Below are positions 27,576 through 35,786 of a stretch of DNA of 64,000 nucleotides, piece by piece. This DNA comes from Bog-473 sp963836605 (GTDB taxonomy: Bacteria > Actinomycetota > Acidimicrobiia > Acidimicrobiales > RAAP-2). Both the position numbers and the translations under genes were made by a program. The stretch covers positions 1-64,000 of the forward strand of contig CAWIKB010000015.1 of the NCBI GenBank assembly GCA_963836605.1, written 5' to 3'. The notes under the pieces were generated by a model. It saw only the letters and a list, made by a program, of their open reading frames with translations. It was not told where the DNA came from and did no database searches. Within the stretch, counting starts at the first letter, position 1, and each line of letters begins with the position of its first letter.

Positions 27576-28943
27576 CGTTTCCTCTCACGATCTTGTGCCC
27601 CGCGGTGGTGATCTCATCGACGATGCGGATGCTGCGCGGACGCGCCGCGGCCACCAGGTCGCCGCACGAGTCGCGCACCGCAGCCTGCAACTCGTCGTGG
27701 TCGGCCCCGACCTCGGCCATGATCTCGACCGCCACGATGAACCCGGTGACCGGGCTCCGGCGGCCGTAGACCCGGGCCATCTTGACCCCGGGAAGGTTGC
27801 TGATGCGCTGCTCGATGGGCAGGGGGTGCACCTTGACCCCGCCCACGTTGACGATGTCCGAGTTCCGGCCCTCGAACACGATGCGATCGTCGACGATGGA
27901 CACCAGATCGCCGGTGGCGCGCCACGCCTCGGGCTGCGGCCTGTCCTCGCCGTAGTAGCCGAGCATGCCGATCCGCGAGGTGAACCACAGCTCCCCGTCG
28001 ACGATCCTGTACCGGACGTCTGCGTCTTCGGGACGGTCGAGCACCGTCACGGGCAGCCCGGCGCGGCCGTCCCGCACCGCCATGGTGCCGAACTCGGTGG
28101 CCCCGTAGACCTGGGTGACGGCAGCGCGCGGGAAGCTGGCCGCGATGTTCTCGAGGAGCAGGTCGGGGACGGCCTCCCCGCCCAGGGTGATCTGCCGGAG
28201 CGCCGGGACGGGGCCACCGTCGGCACGCATCTCGGCCAGGAGGAACCTCCAGTACGTGGGGGTGGCACTGGCATGGGTGACGGCCTGCTGGCGCATGGCG
28301 GCCAGCCCTTCGAGGGGGCGTCGAGGCGCGGGAGCTATGAGCGTGGCCCCGGCGGCGAAGACATGCAGCAGCACCTGCAGCCCGCCGAACTGGTGCAGCC
28401 CGTAGGCCAGGAGCCAGCGCTCATCGGTGGCGGGCGGAATGCGCACCGTAGACCGCACCAGGCGCGACCACTCGTGCTGTGCTCCCTTCGGTGTGCCGCT
28501 GGTCCCGGTGGTGAGGACCAGCAGTGGCTGGAGCCCGGTCCGATCCGTGAGTCGATCGTGGGTTGGTCGGTGGGGAGGTCGCCCGGACCGCTCAGCAGGT
28601 CGGCCGGATGGACCAGGTCCAAGGTGCCGGAAAGATCCGTTTGCGAGGTCACCACGACCTCGTGGTCGAATCGCCCGGCCAGTGCCTCGAGCGCCGCGCC
28701 GTCTTCGGTGGGTGGATAGACGCACGCCTCCGCGCCGGCGATCGAGGCGCCGGCCAGGAGAGCCACCACCGTCGACGCGTGGTGATCGAGGATGGCGAAG
28801 CGTCTGATCCTCCGTCGGTCCAGGTAGGTCGCGACAGATCCGGCTGCGGCGACCAGGCCGCCGTAGGTGCTGCTCCCGTCGTTGTCCACGATGGCGGTCC
28901 GGCCGGGGGCCCGACGGGCCCACGGCGTCAGGAGCTCGATCAC
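27565..28943 (-). CDS. AMP-dependent acyl/amino-acid ligase (frame interrupted)
   Basis: An adenylating enzyme of about 459 residues that should load its substrate on the adjacent acyl carrier protein. The N-terminal domain is in one frame (MIELLTPWARRAPGRTAIVD, then AILDHHASTVVALLAGASIA). From about 28540 a second frame carries the ATP loop LVLTTGTSGTPKGA, YGATEFG, the hinge GRNSDIVNVGGVKVHP and the C-terminal catalytic Lys region TTAGHKIVRG. The total, one base short of a multiple of three, fits one missing base near 28531-28550. ATG 28943 overlaps the acyl carrier protein stop by four bases. The protein is short for the family (usually 500 or more), similar to ligases of DltA-like or polyketide starter type. 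Substrate unknown. Confidence 0.77.
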
Positions 28944-29197
28944 GGCTCGGTGGCCATCGAACCGTCGTCGTAGAAGGCCACGATGTCCCCCACCGTCTCG
29001 GGCATCTCTCCGTCACTGAAGGGGTCCGTCCCGTACTCGTCCTCGAGGACGGCCGACAATTCAGCGACGTCGAGCGAATCGAGCCCAATGCCCTCCGAGT
29101 ACAGGGAGGCGTCGAGGTCGACGCCCTTGTGGCGCTTCTTCACCTTGGATATGAACGAGCGAACCGTCGATGTCACATCACTCTGTGAACCGGCCAT
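28940..29197 (-). CDS. Acyl carrier protein
   Basis: An 85-residue carrier protein. The phosphopantetheine serine is Ser41 in GIGLDSLDVAEL, flanked by the usual acidic helix II. FSDGEMPETVGDIVAFY is the helix IV region. A strong AAGGAGAAGG precedes ATG 29197. It overlaps the ligase start by four bases (ATGA), so the ligase and carrier are made together. This is a dedicated carrier, not the fatty-acid-synthesis ACP, because it lies inside the polysaccharide locus and beside its own ligase. Confidence 0.87.
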   Translation of the reverse strand: MAGSQSDVTSTVRSFISKVKKRHKGVDLDASLYSEGIGLDSLDVAELSAVLEDEYGTDPFSDGEMPETVGDIVAFYDDGSMATEP

Positions 29198-29248
29198 TGC
29201 CTTCTCCTTGTCGTTTGGGGAGTGAGAACGTCCTCCTCGATCGGGGCG

Positions 29249-30094
29249 TCACCAAGGCTTGCTCGCCGAGATGATCCCGTAGCCCATGGTCCCGTCGCGC
29301 CAGAGCCCTTCGAGGATGTCGGCGGAGCGCACGAAGCACTCCAGCCCATCGGATCCGATCGCCTCGGTGACTTCCTGCCGGTGCGTCTCCGCGTTGGCGC
29401 GCCAGCGAGCAAAGGTGGGGAGCGTGAGGTCGGTGAGGTCCTGGCGACTGTCGACGCTGAGACCGGCCCCGTCCATCAGATCGGCGTAGACGTCGAGAGA
29501 CTCCATGTGCGCATCGCCCATCGCCTCGCGCAGGGTCTGAAACTCAGCCCGGCGATCCCTGACCTCGCGAAAAGGGATCTCGCGCCGGCGGATCACATCA
29601 CAGAGCGCCAGTCGGCCGCCGGGGCGGAGGACCCGGGCGCATTCGTCAATGAGGAGCTTTCGCTCGCGCATCAGATGCGAGGACTCCAGGACCCAGACGC
29701 GGTCGAAACTCTGATCCGCCAGCCCGTTGGCCGTACCGTCGCGCCGGGCGAAGGTGGCGCGGCCGACCAGGCCGGCCGCCACCGCCCGGTCGTTGGAAAG
29801 TGCGACCCCGACCTCACTGGTGGTGATCCCCAGGACCTCGACGCCGAGCGTCGAAGCCAGGAAGCAGGCCGGCGCCCCGTTGCCGCAACCCACGTCGAGC
29901 ACGTCGAGACCGGGCCGCAATCGGGCGACTTCGACCATGCGCGCCGTAAGACGGGCCGTGGCCGCCGGCAGCGTCTCGTCCCCGCTGTCGAAGACCCCGT
30001 AGTGCAGGTCCTCGCCCATCAGGAGCCGCCAGGCGTCGGTCACCCGGTCGTAGTGCGCGGCTGGCTCGTAGTCATCGTCGAATGCGTGCATCAC
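29249..30094 (-). CDS. SAM-dependent methyltransferase (small-molecule type)
   Basis: A 281-residue class I methyltransferase with motif I VLDVGCGNGAPACFLA near residue 64 and the following acidic GITTSEVG. VWVLESSHLMRERKLLIDE precedes VLRPGGRLALCDVI. The N-terminus (HYDRVTDAWRLLMGEDLHYG) resembles the sarcosine/dimethylglycine and tocopherol-type methyltransferases. Its start overlaps the SGNH gene stop by four bases and it lies 51 bases before the carrier protein gene. It could methylate the acyl group carried by the ACP or the glycan it decorates. Confidence 0.8.
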   Translation of the reverse strand: MMHAFDDDYEPAAHYDRVTDAWRLLMGEDLHYGVFDSGDETLPAATARLTARMVEVARLRPGLDVLDVGCGNGAPACFLASTLGVEVLGITTSEVGVALSNDRAVAAGLVGRATFARRDGTANGLADQSFDRVWVLESSHLMRERKLLIDECARVLRPGGRLALCDVIRRREIPFREVRDRRAEFQTLREAMGDAHMESLDVYADLMDGAGLSVDSRQDLTDLTLPTFARWRANAETHRQEVTEAIGSDGLECFVRSADILEGLWRDGTMGYGIISASKPW

Positions 30095-31102
30095 GCCTCC
30101 ACCGCGTGCATCCGCTCACCCTGCAGGTACGGGCGCACGGCGGCCGCGATGTTCGCCCCGAGACGTTGGCGTCCGGGTTCGGCGATGTGCAGCGGATCGC
30201 TGAACTCCGAACTGGGGCAGTCGAAGACGGCGTTGACCACCGAACCGTTGTCCCCCGCCGCCGTGCCGAAGGCATCGGCGATGAGCTCGGCGTTACGTTC
30301 GATGTGCGCAGGCGCGCCCGCACCCAGGAGCTTTTCGGCCATCTGGTAGTTGATGGGCGAGATGTAGGCCACCGAGGGCAATCCAAGATCGGTCAGGCAG
30401 CCGGCCATCTCCGCCACCAATTTGATGCCGGGACTCTCGGGAGTCAGCTGTTCGGCGTTGTGGTAGTCCATCAGGTGGCGAAGGCGAACGGTGTGCTGCC
30501 AACGGGTGGCCGGCGAGGCGTTGGTGATGAGCCGCAACTCCCCCATCGTCCGCCGCGCCCGGATCAGGCTGGGGGCCGGGAGCCTGATCGTAGGCCTCCC
30601 ACTCCGCCTCGTCGGGCCGCTCCAGGCGCGTCGGCTTCGTCCCCTCCTCGACGGCGGCCCGAAGTCCTTCGGCGGCCTTGGTGTAGCTCCATTGCGGATG
30701 GGACAACCAGCCGGCCGTCGCCACGACGATGGAGGTGGGGACGATGACCACCCGGGGTCGCCCCGGGCAACGCTGGAGCGCCGAGAGAAAGGCCATGATG
30801 ATCGTGGCGCCGTAGCTGGCCCCGACCAGCGCCTCCAACCTGAGCTCCGGGTCGATCTCGTCCCGGATGATCTCTGCGAGATGCCGGCGGTCGGCGTCAT
30901 CGCGAGATGTCCAGAACATGGCGGAATCGCCGAAGATCAAGAGCTCCGGGCTGTCCGTTGCGCCGTAGGCCCGCTGCAGTGACCGCAACTGACGAAGCTC
31001 GGTGTCGATGAAGCGCTTGGCGTACCGGCGCTCGATCCGAAAGGCCGTATCCCGTACCCGCGTGGGAATCTGGAGCGAACCGGTCCGAAACTGATCAGAC
31101 AT
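30091..31102 (-). CDS. SGNH/GDSL-type hydrolase or acyltransferase (frame interrupted)
   Basis: An SGNH-fold protein of about 337 residues. The first frame has the nucleophile block ELLIFGDSAMFW (Ser near residue 59) and the block III-like GASYGATIIMAFLSAL. The second frame holds the closing Asp-His pair in SDPLHIAEPGRQRLGANI. The switch is at 30571-30575, where a run of five G (plus strand) is one base too long; the total length confirms a single extra base. No signal peptide is present, so it is cytosolic or loosely membrane-bound. It is the first gene of the cassette. In DltD and in OafA-type proteins an SGNH fold moves acyl groups, which suggests a role in transferring the ACP-bound group. 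Confidence 0.75.
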
Positions 31103-31321
31103 CGGTCACCTCACGGCGGGCCGCGACGGCGTGGCTGGGGTCCATGCCGAGGTACAACGTGCGGCACGCGGGTTCCTGGCGGCGCGCTCTCCAAAGACTC
31201 CAAAACCCTCATCTGTGCCGCGGGCACACGCCGGCACGCAATTCGGGTCGCCTCCGTGATTCGTCTCACGGATCGCCGTTACTCCGGCGGTCAATGGCGC
31301 ACTTGTGAGGAGCGTGAACCG

Positions 31322-32611
31322 ATGTCCATGCGACGCAGGCCGGTCCCCGCTGTCGCAGGCCCCGCGACGCGCCGAAGCACGAACATCGAAGATCCCTCAG
31401 AGTGCCGACTCGTGGTCCACGACTACTCCGGCCATCCCGGGCAGGTGCAGCTGAGCCGTGCGCTGGCCCGCCGGGGCTACCGCGTCACCCATCAGCACTG
31501 CCCCTCCTACACCACAGGAAAGGGGGCCGTGGAGCGGCTCCCGGGCGATCCGGACAACCTCAGCTTCGAGCCCTTTCTGATGCGGAATGCCTTCAGCCGC
31601 TACTCGATCGTGCGCCGCGTCGTCCAAGAGATCCGGTACGCCACGCAGGTGGGACGACGGATCGCCGAAGACTCCCCCGCCGTGGTCATCTTCAGCAACG
31701 TGCCGCTGCTGGCCCACGGGCTGCTGTCGGCCCGCCTGCACCGCCGGAAGATCCCGATGATCTTCTGGCAGCAGGACATCTACAGCGCGGCCATCGGAGC
31801 CACGGCGCGCCAGAAGTTGGGTTCGGTCGGCGGCGTCTTCGCCTTTGCGGCCGAGCGTCTCGAGCGATCGATCGCGCGCGCCAGCGTGGCCGTCGTGGCC
31901 ATCTCGCCCACCTTCCTCGACCGATTGTCGGCGTGGGGCGTGGCCGAGAAGACCACGGTGATCCCCAACTGGGCCCCCATCGAGGAACTCCCGATGCAGG
32001 AGCGGCGGAATCCGTGGAGCGAACAGATGGGACTGTCGTCGGTGCCGGTGGTGATGTACTCGGGCACCCTTGGTCTCAAGCACGACCCGAGCATTCTGGG
32101 CCTGCTGGCTCTTCACCTGAAGGAGACGCACCCCGAGGCGCGGGTGGTGGTGGTCTCCGAGGGCAAGGGCCGTGAGTGGCTCGAGGCGTGGAAGCGGGAG
32201 CACGGTGCAGAGAATCTGTTGCTGCTCAATTACCAGGCCTACGAGGACCTCCCGATGATGATGGCGAGCGCCGACGTGCTGGTGGCCATCCTCGAGCCCG
32301 ATGCCAGCAAGTACTCGGTCCCTTCAAAGGTCCTCACCTACCTGTGCTCGGGACGGGCGATCCTCGGTGTGATACCCCGTGACAACTCGGTGGCCGAGAT
32401 CCTCTGGGGCAACGGCGCCGGGCTGGTGGCGGATCCGGCCGAGCGCGAGAAGATCGGTGAGGCCGCCGCCGAGCTCCTCAACGACGACCTCTACCGGCGG
32501 CAGCTCGGCAAGGCCGGACGAGCGTACGCCGAGCGGGAGTTCTCTCCCGACCGCGCCGCTGAGCAGTTCGAGGAGATCGTGCTGCGTCACCGGCGGCGGG
32601 AAACGATGTGA
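31322..32611 (+). CDS. GT4 family glycosyltransferase (WbuB-like)
   Basis: A 429-residue GT-B enzyme of the GT4 family resembling the WbuB/fucosyltransferase group. It has the acceptor domain VHDYSGHPGQVQLSRALARR, IFWQQDIYSAAIG in the middle, and the donor domain from VVMYSGTLGLKHDPSILGLL to KYSVPSKVLTYLCSGRAILG. ATG 31322 has GAGGAGC about nine bases upstream. It diverges from the SGNH hydrolase (219-base gap) and lies 217 bases before the epimerase, on the same strand. It may use the sugar nucleotide made by that epimerase. Confidence 0.83.
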   Translation: MSMRRRPVPAVAGPATRRSTNIEDPSECRLVVHDYSGHPGQVQLSRALARRGYRVTHQHCPSYTTGKGAVERLPGDPDNLSFEPFLMRNAFSRYSIVRRVVQEIRYATQVGRRIAEDSPAVVIFSNVPLLAHGLLSARLHRRKIPMIFWQQDIYSAAIGATARQKLGSVGGVFAFAAERLERSIARASVAVVAISPTFLDRLSAWGVAEKTTVIPNWAPIEELPMQERRNPWSEQMGLSSVPVVMYSGTLGLKHDPSILGLLALHLKETHPEARVVVVSEGKGREWLEAWKREHGAENLLLLNYQAYEDLPMMMASADVLVAILEPDASKYSVPSKVLTYLCSGRAILGVIPRDNSVAEILWGNGAGLVADPAEREKIGEAAAELLNDDLYRRQLGKAGRAYAEREFSPDRAAEQFEEIVLRHRRRETM

Positions 32612-32828
32612 TGCACCCCGGGTGCGCTCGTCTTCGGGTGCTCCACCAAACGTTTGTTCTGTGGATGGTTCTTCCGCGTCGAGGGCCCGATGTCCGCGCA
32701 ATATCGGTCGCCACAAGGCGTTATCGACGTGAAGTTGCAGCTGCTTGGCGGTGAAACAGCAGTCCCGACGACGTGCATGGCAGACAGCGTCCATCACGTT
32801 CATCCCTCCCTTGAGAGAGAAGGAGAAC

Positions 32829-33812
32829 ATGACGAGGGTCCTGGTTACGGGTGCAGGCGGATTCATTGGTGGACACCTGGTGGCACGGCTTCGACGCCAG
32901 GGCGTCGACTACATCAGGGCGGTGGACAAGACTCCGCCGGACGACTGGTATCAGCGCTTCTCCGACGTGGACAACCACTGCGCCGACCTGCAGGAGGCTT
33001 CGGCGTGCCGGTATGTCTGCGAGGGAATGGACACGGTCTACAACCTCGCCGCCGACATGGGTGGCATGGGGTTCATCGAGAACAACAAGGCACTGTGCAT
33101 GCTTTCGGTGTTGATCTCCACCCACATGCTCGAAGCCGCGCGAGTGATGGGCGTGCAACGCTTCTTCTATTCCTCGTCCGCGTGCGTCTACGCCGCGGGA
33201 AAGCAGGAGTGCCCCGACGTCGAACCGTTGCGGGAAGCCGACGCGTACCCGGCCATGCCCGAGGACGGCTACGGCTGGGAGAAGCTCTTCAGCGAGCGGA
33301 TGGCCCGGCACTACCACGAGGACTTCGGGCTCGAGACCCGAGTGGCCCGATACCACAACGTCTACGGCCCGTTGGGGACGTTCGACGGTGGGCGCGAGAA
33401 GGCGCCGGCCGCCATCTGCCGCAAGGTGGCGATGGCCAAGCTCACCAACCATCTCGATATCGAGATCTGGGGCGACGGGGAGCAGACCCGGAGCTTCACC
33501 TACATCGACGACTGCGTAGAGGGCACCCTGCGCCTGACCTCGAGCAATGTGCGGGTGCCCCTCAACATCGGCAGCGAGCAGCTGGTGACCATCAATCAAT
33601 TGGTCGACATCGCTGAGGACATCGCCGGAGTCACGCTGAACCGCCACTACGACCTCAGCGCTCCCCAAGGTGTCCGTGGGCGCAACAGCGACAACGCGCT
33701 CGTCACCGACCTCCTGGGATGGGTCCCCGCCACGAGCCTCGAATCCGGCCTCGAGCGCACCTACGAGTGGATCCACAATCGGCTGGCGACCACCTTGGCC
33801 CTCCACAGCTGA
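32829..33812 (+). CDS. GDP-mannose 3,5-epimerase-like NAD-dependent epimerase
   Basis: An extended SDR enzyme of 327 residues. The NAD loop is GAGGFIG (8-14). The sequence AADMGGMGFIENN, the pair YGWEK (Tyr148/Lys152), GRE then KAPAA (Lys191), WGDGEQTRSFTYIDDCVEG and GVRGRNSDN closely match plant GDP-D-mannose 3,5-epimerase. From memory of the Arabidopsis enzyme, catalytic Cys145, Tyr174, Lys178 and Lys217 map to Cys119, Tyr148, Lys152 and Lys191 with one constant offset of 26. It should convert GDP-D-mannose to GDP-L-galactose (with GDP-L-gulose possible) for the polymer. GAGAAGGAGAA precedes ATG 32829. It is the last gene of the polysaccharide locus. Confidence 0.85.
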   Translation: MTRVLVTGAGGFIGGHLVARLRRQGVDYIRAVDKTPPDDWYQRFSDVDNHCADLQEASACRYVCEGMDTVYNLAADMGGMGFIENNKALCMLSVLISTHMLEAARVMGVQRFFYSSSACVYAAGKQECPDVEPLREADAYPAMPEDGYGWEKLFSERMARHYHEDFGLETRVARYHNVYGPLGTFDGGREKAPAAICRKVAMAKLTNHLDIEIWGDGEQTRSFTYIDDCVEGTLRLTSSNVRVPLNIGSEQLVTINQLVDIAEDIAGVTLNRHYDLSAPQGVRGRNSDNALVTDLLGWVPATSLESGLERTYEWIHNRLATTLALHS

Positions 33813-33849
33813 CGCGGTCCCTACGGCGGTCGACCCCGAATCTGTAGGT

Positions 33850-33900
33850 GGTATCGGAGGTGGTATCGGGAGACGGTATCGGGAGACGGTATCGGTAGGC
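33850..33900 (+). repeat. 12-13 bp tandem repeat after the epimerase
   Basis: Four head-to-tail units of GGTATCGG followed by GAGAC or a close variant lie at 33850, 33862, 33875 and 33888. They occupy the gap between the convergent epimerase and DUF899 genes and have no coding role. Confidence 0.6.
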
Positions 33901-33964
33901 GGTCGGGAACGGCGGCCATCAGATCGCCGGGGTGCGCGCGCCTCTTCCGTAGCGGGTCAAGGGC

Positions 33965-34732
33965 TCACGGCCTGTCGTACTCGTCGTGCCGGCACCACCA
34001 GAAGCCGTCCTCGTTGCGACCCAGGGGCGCCCGGTCGAGCCACTGATACATGCCCCAGAGGCCGTCCAGCCCACGCGCGTACGCGGAGTACGTGTGATAG
34101 ATCACTCCGTCCTCCATCGCGAACGCGCTCACGCCCGGCCCTTCTTCCCGGTACGTCTCCCAGTTCGTGCCAACCATGCTCGAAGCGAATTCGTCGAGTT
34201 CCGAACTATCCTGACCGGCTGGCGGCCGAAAGTCGGACTCGCGGAAGTTGTACTCGACGGCTCCGGACTGCCACTGCTCCTTGGTGATGGCGGCCTGGAA
34301 GTCGTAGTTGAAGTCGCTGTCGAACGAAGAGGCCCACGGGAAGCTCCAGCCCATTCGCCGCTTGTACGCCTGCAGCTTCGCTAGCGGAGCCCGCGAGACC
34401 GCGCAGAGCATGACGTCGTGATGCGCGAGGTGCACGACGGAGCCGTCGAAGCCGTCTGCGATCGCCGAACAACTCGGGCACCCCGCCGTGTAGTCAGGCC
34501 CGAACATGAAGTGATATACGAGGAGCTGCGAGCGACCTCGGAAGAGATCGGCCAGGGAGGCGGTGCCCTCGTCCGTCTCGAAGCGGTACACCTTGTCGAG
34601 GCGGACCCAGGGCAGGTCCTGGCGTTGCCGCGCCAGTTCGTCGCTTCGCCGCACCAGTGCCTTCTCGGCCTCGAGCAACTCCAGTCGGGCCTTTAGCCAG
34701 TCCTCACGTGTTCCGGTCTTGTGATCGGTCAT
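33965..34732 (-). CDS. DUF899 family thioredoxin-like protein
   Basis: A 255-residue DUF899 protein, a thioredoxin-fold family without assigned function. The family-specific block YHFMFGPDYTAGCPSC (Cys pair in CPSC near residue 85) is present, with HDVMLCAVSRAPLAKL, MGWSFPWASSFDSDFN and the end VIYHTYSAYARGLDGL. The CPSC pair lies at the redox position, suggesting thiol chemistry. ATG 34732 starts the conserved N-terminus. It lies 176 bases before the SRPBCC gene on the same strand and may be a downstream part of the ArsR-controlled unit. Confidence 0.83.
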   Translation of the reverse strand: MTDHKTGTREDWLKARLELLEAEKALVRRSDELARQRQDLPWVRLDKVYRFETDEGTASLADLFRGRSQLLVYHFMFGPDYTAGCPSCSAIADGFDGSVVHLAHHDVMLCAVSRAPLAKLQAYKRRMGWSFPWASSFDSDFNYDFQAAITKEQWQSGAVEYNFRESDFRPPAGQDSSELDEFASSMVGTNWETYREEGPGVSAFAMEDGVIYHTYSAYARGLDGLWGMYQWLDRAPLGRNEDGFWWCRHDEYDRP

Positions 34733-34908
34733 CGGTTCTCTCCTTTTTTCGCTATAACGAGTTGGGGTGCGCGCCCTTTGCGATGGCGATTCACACCGGT
34801 GGCAGGAGCCCGGGAACCCATGACGGCGCGAGAACGATCAGGACGCCGAATCCGACGATCCGCGCCAGGCAGCATCATCGCCGCCATCATCGACACCCAC
34901 AGCGCCGT

Positions 34909-35346
34909 TCAGGCTGCGTCCGGGGCGGTGTCGGGACCGGGATCGTCCCCACCCACGACGGCCGCCAGGCGTTCGAGATAGTGGCCCCAACCGTCCGCAT
35001 GGTCGGACACAGCATCGTCCGGCAGCCCGCTGTGCACGAGACGGACACACGTCTTGTCGCCATCCGGGATCAAGGTGATCTCGACCTGCGTGGAGCGGGC
35101 GGGGATCGGATGCTCCGGCTCGTCCCACCCGAACGTGAAGACGACCCGCTCGTCGGGTACGACCTCGATGAACTCACCCACCGAGGGGTGGCGACCCCTG
35201 ACCAGCACCCGATGGGCGCCCCCGACCCGGGCGTCGAGCTCCGCCTCGGTGCCCATCCACCGGACGTGCTGCTCGGGATCGACGAGGAACGGGAAGATGG
35301 TCGCCGGGCTGGCGACGATCATGACCTCTCGGGTGAGCTCAGCCAT
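34909..35346 (-). CDS. SRPBCC (AHSA1/Aha1-like) domain protein
   Basis: A 145-residue START-like domain protein. It starts with the usual strand TREVMIVASPATIFPFLVDP, and HVRWMGTEAELDARVGGAHR and GWDEPEHPIPARSTQVEITL are the family blocks. SRPBCC domains bind hydrophobic small molecules. The ATG overlaps the end of the ArsR gene by eight bases with AAAGGAAG upstream. ArsR-AHSA1 pairs are a known two-gene arrangement in actinobacteria, so this is probably regulated by its partner. Ligand unknown. Confidence 0.85.
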   Translation of the reverse strand: MAELTREVMIVASPATIFPFLVDPEQHVRWMGTEAELDARVGGAHRVLVRGRHPSVGEFIEVVPDERVVFTFGWDEPEHPIPARSTQVEITLIPDGDKTCVRLVHSGLPDDAVSDHADGWGHYLERLAAVVGGDDPGPDTAPDAA

Positions 35347-35749
35347 TGGGACTTCCTTTCTCTGGTTTCTGTTGTGAATCCTTTTGCGTGCTTTCCGGCA
35401 TGTCGGGCATGTCCGGCAGGTCCGGCATGGCCGGCGGCCCGGGCAACCTCTGCTCGGTGGCTTCGGCCAGCTCCCGCAGCCGTTCCAGGCTCTCGGTCCA
35501 ATACGCGTCGAGGAAGCTCCGGAGTCTGGCCATCTCGGCGTGATTGGTCCGGTAGAGCCGGCGGGTGCCATCGCGTCGCTCGAGGATCAGCTCCGCCTCG
35601 CGGAGGACGCCGAGATGTTGGGACACGGCCGACCTGGTGATGTCGCCGAACCTGGCGGCGATGTGGGTTGCGGGCATCTCGGCGGACCAGACCAGACGGA
35701 GGATCTCGCGGCGCCTGGGCTCGGCCAGGGCTTTGAAGGCGGTGTCCAC
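35339..35749 (-). CDS. ArsR family transcriptional regulator
   Basis: A winged-helix repressor of 136 residues. The DNA-binding part is RRREILRLVWSAEMPATHIA and ARFGDITRSAVSQHLGVLRE, with the wing LILERRDGTRRLYRTN. It lacks the Cys pair of metal-sensing ArsR, so it belongs to the metal-independent SdpR-like group. A Met/Pro/Asp-rich tail (PAMPDLPDMPDMPES) closes it. GTG 35749 is favoured over TTG 35767 because a promoter places the transcript start at that codon. It overlaps the SRPBCC gene and should repress its own operon. Confidence 0.8.
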   Translation of the reverse strand: MDTAFKALAEPRRREILRLVWSAEMPATHIAARFGDITRSAVSQHLGVLREAELILERRDGTRRLYRTNHAEMARLRSFLDAYWTESLERLRELAEATEQRLPGPPAMPDLPDMPDMPESTQKDSQQKPEKGSPNG

Positions 35750-35786
35750 GGACCTAAGTGTAAGCAATTACTTTCGTAAGTGTCAA
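35750..35786 (-). promoter_or_regulatory. ArsR promoter with repeated TAAGTG operator half-sites
   Basis: On the minus strand TTGACA (35781-35786) and TACACT (35757-35762) are 18 bases apart. GTG 35749 follows the -10 by seven bases, so the message is leaderless. TAAGTG (plus strand) occurs at 35755-35760 and 35777-35782, 22 bases (two helix turns) apart, overlapping both promoter boxes. Confidence 0.55.

Noticed and set aside
28335..28540. Two separate ligase genes instead of one
   Set aside because: The frames supply complementary N- and C-terminal parts of one enzyme and meet at a single base position.
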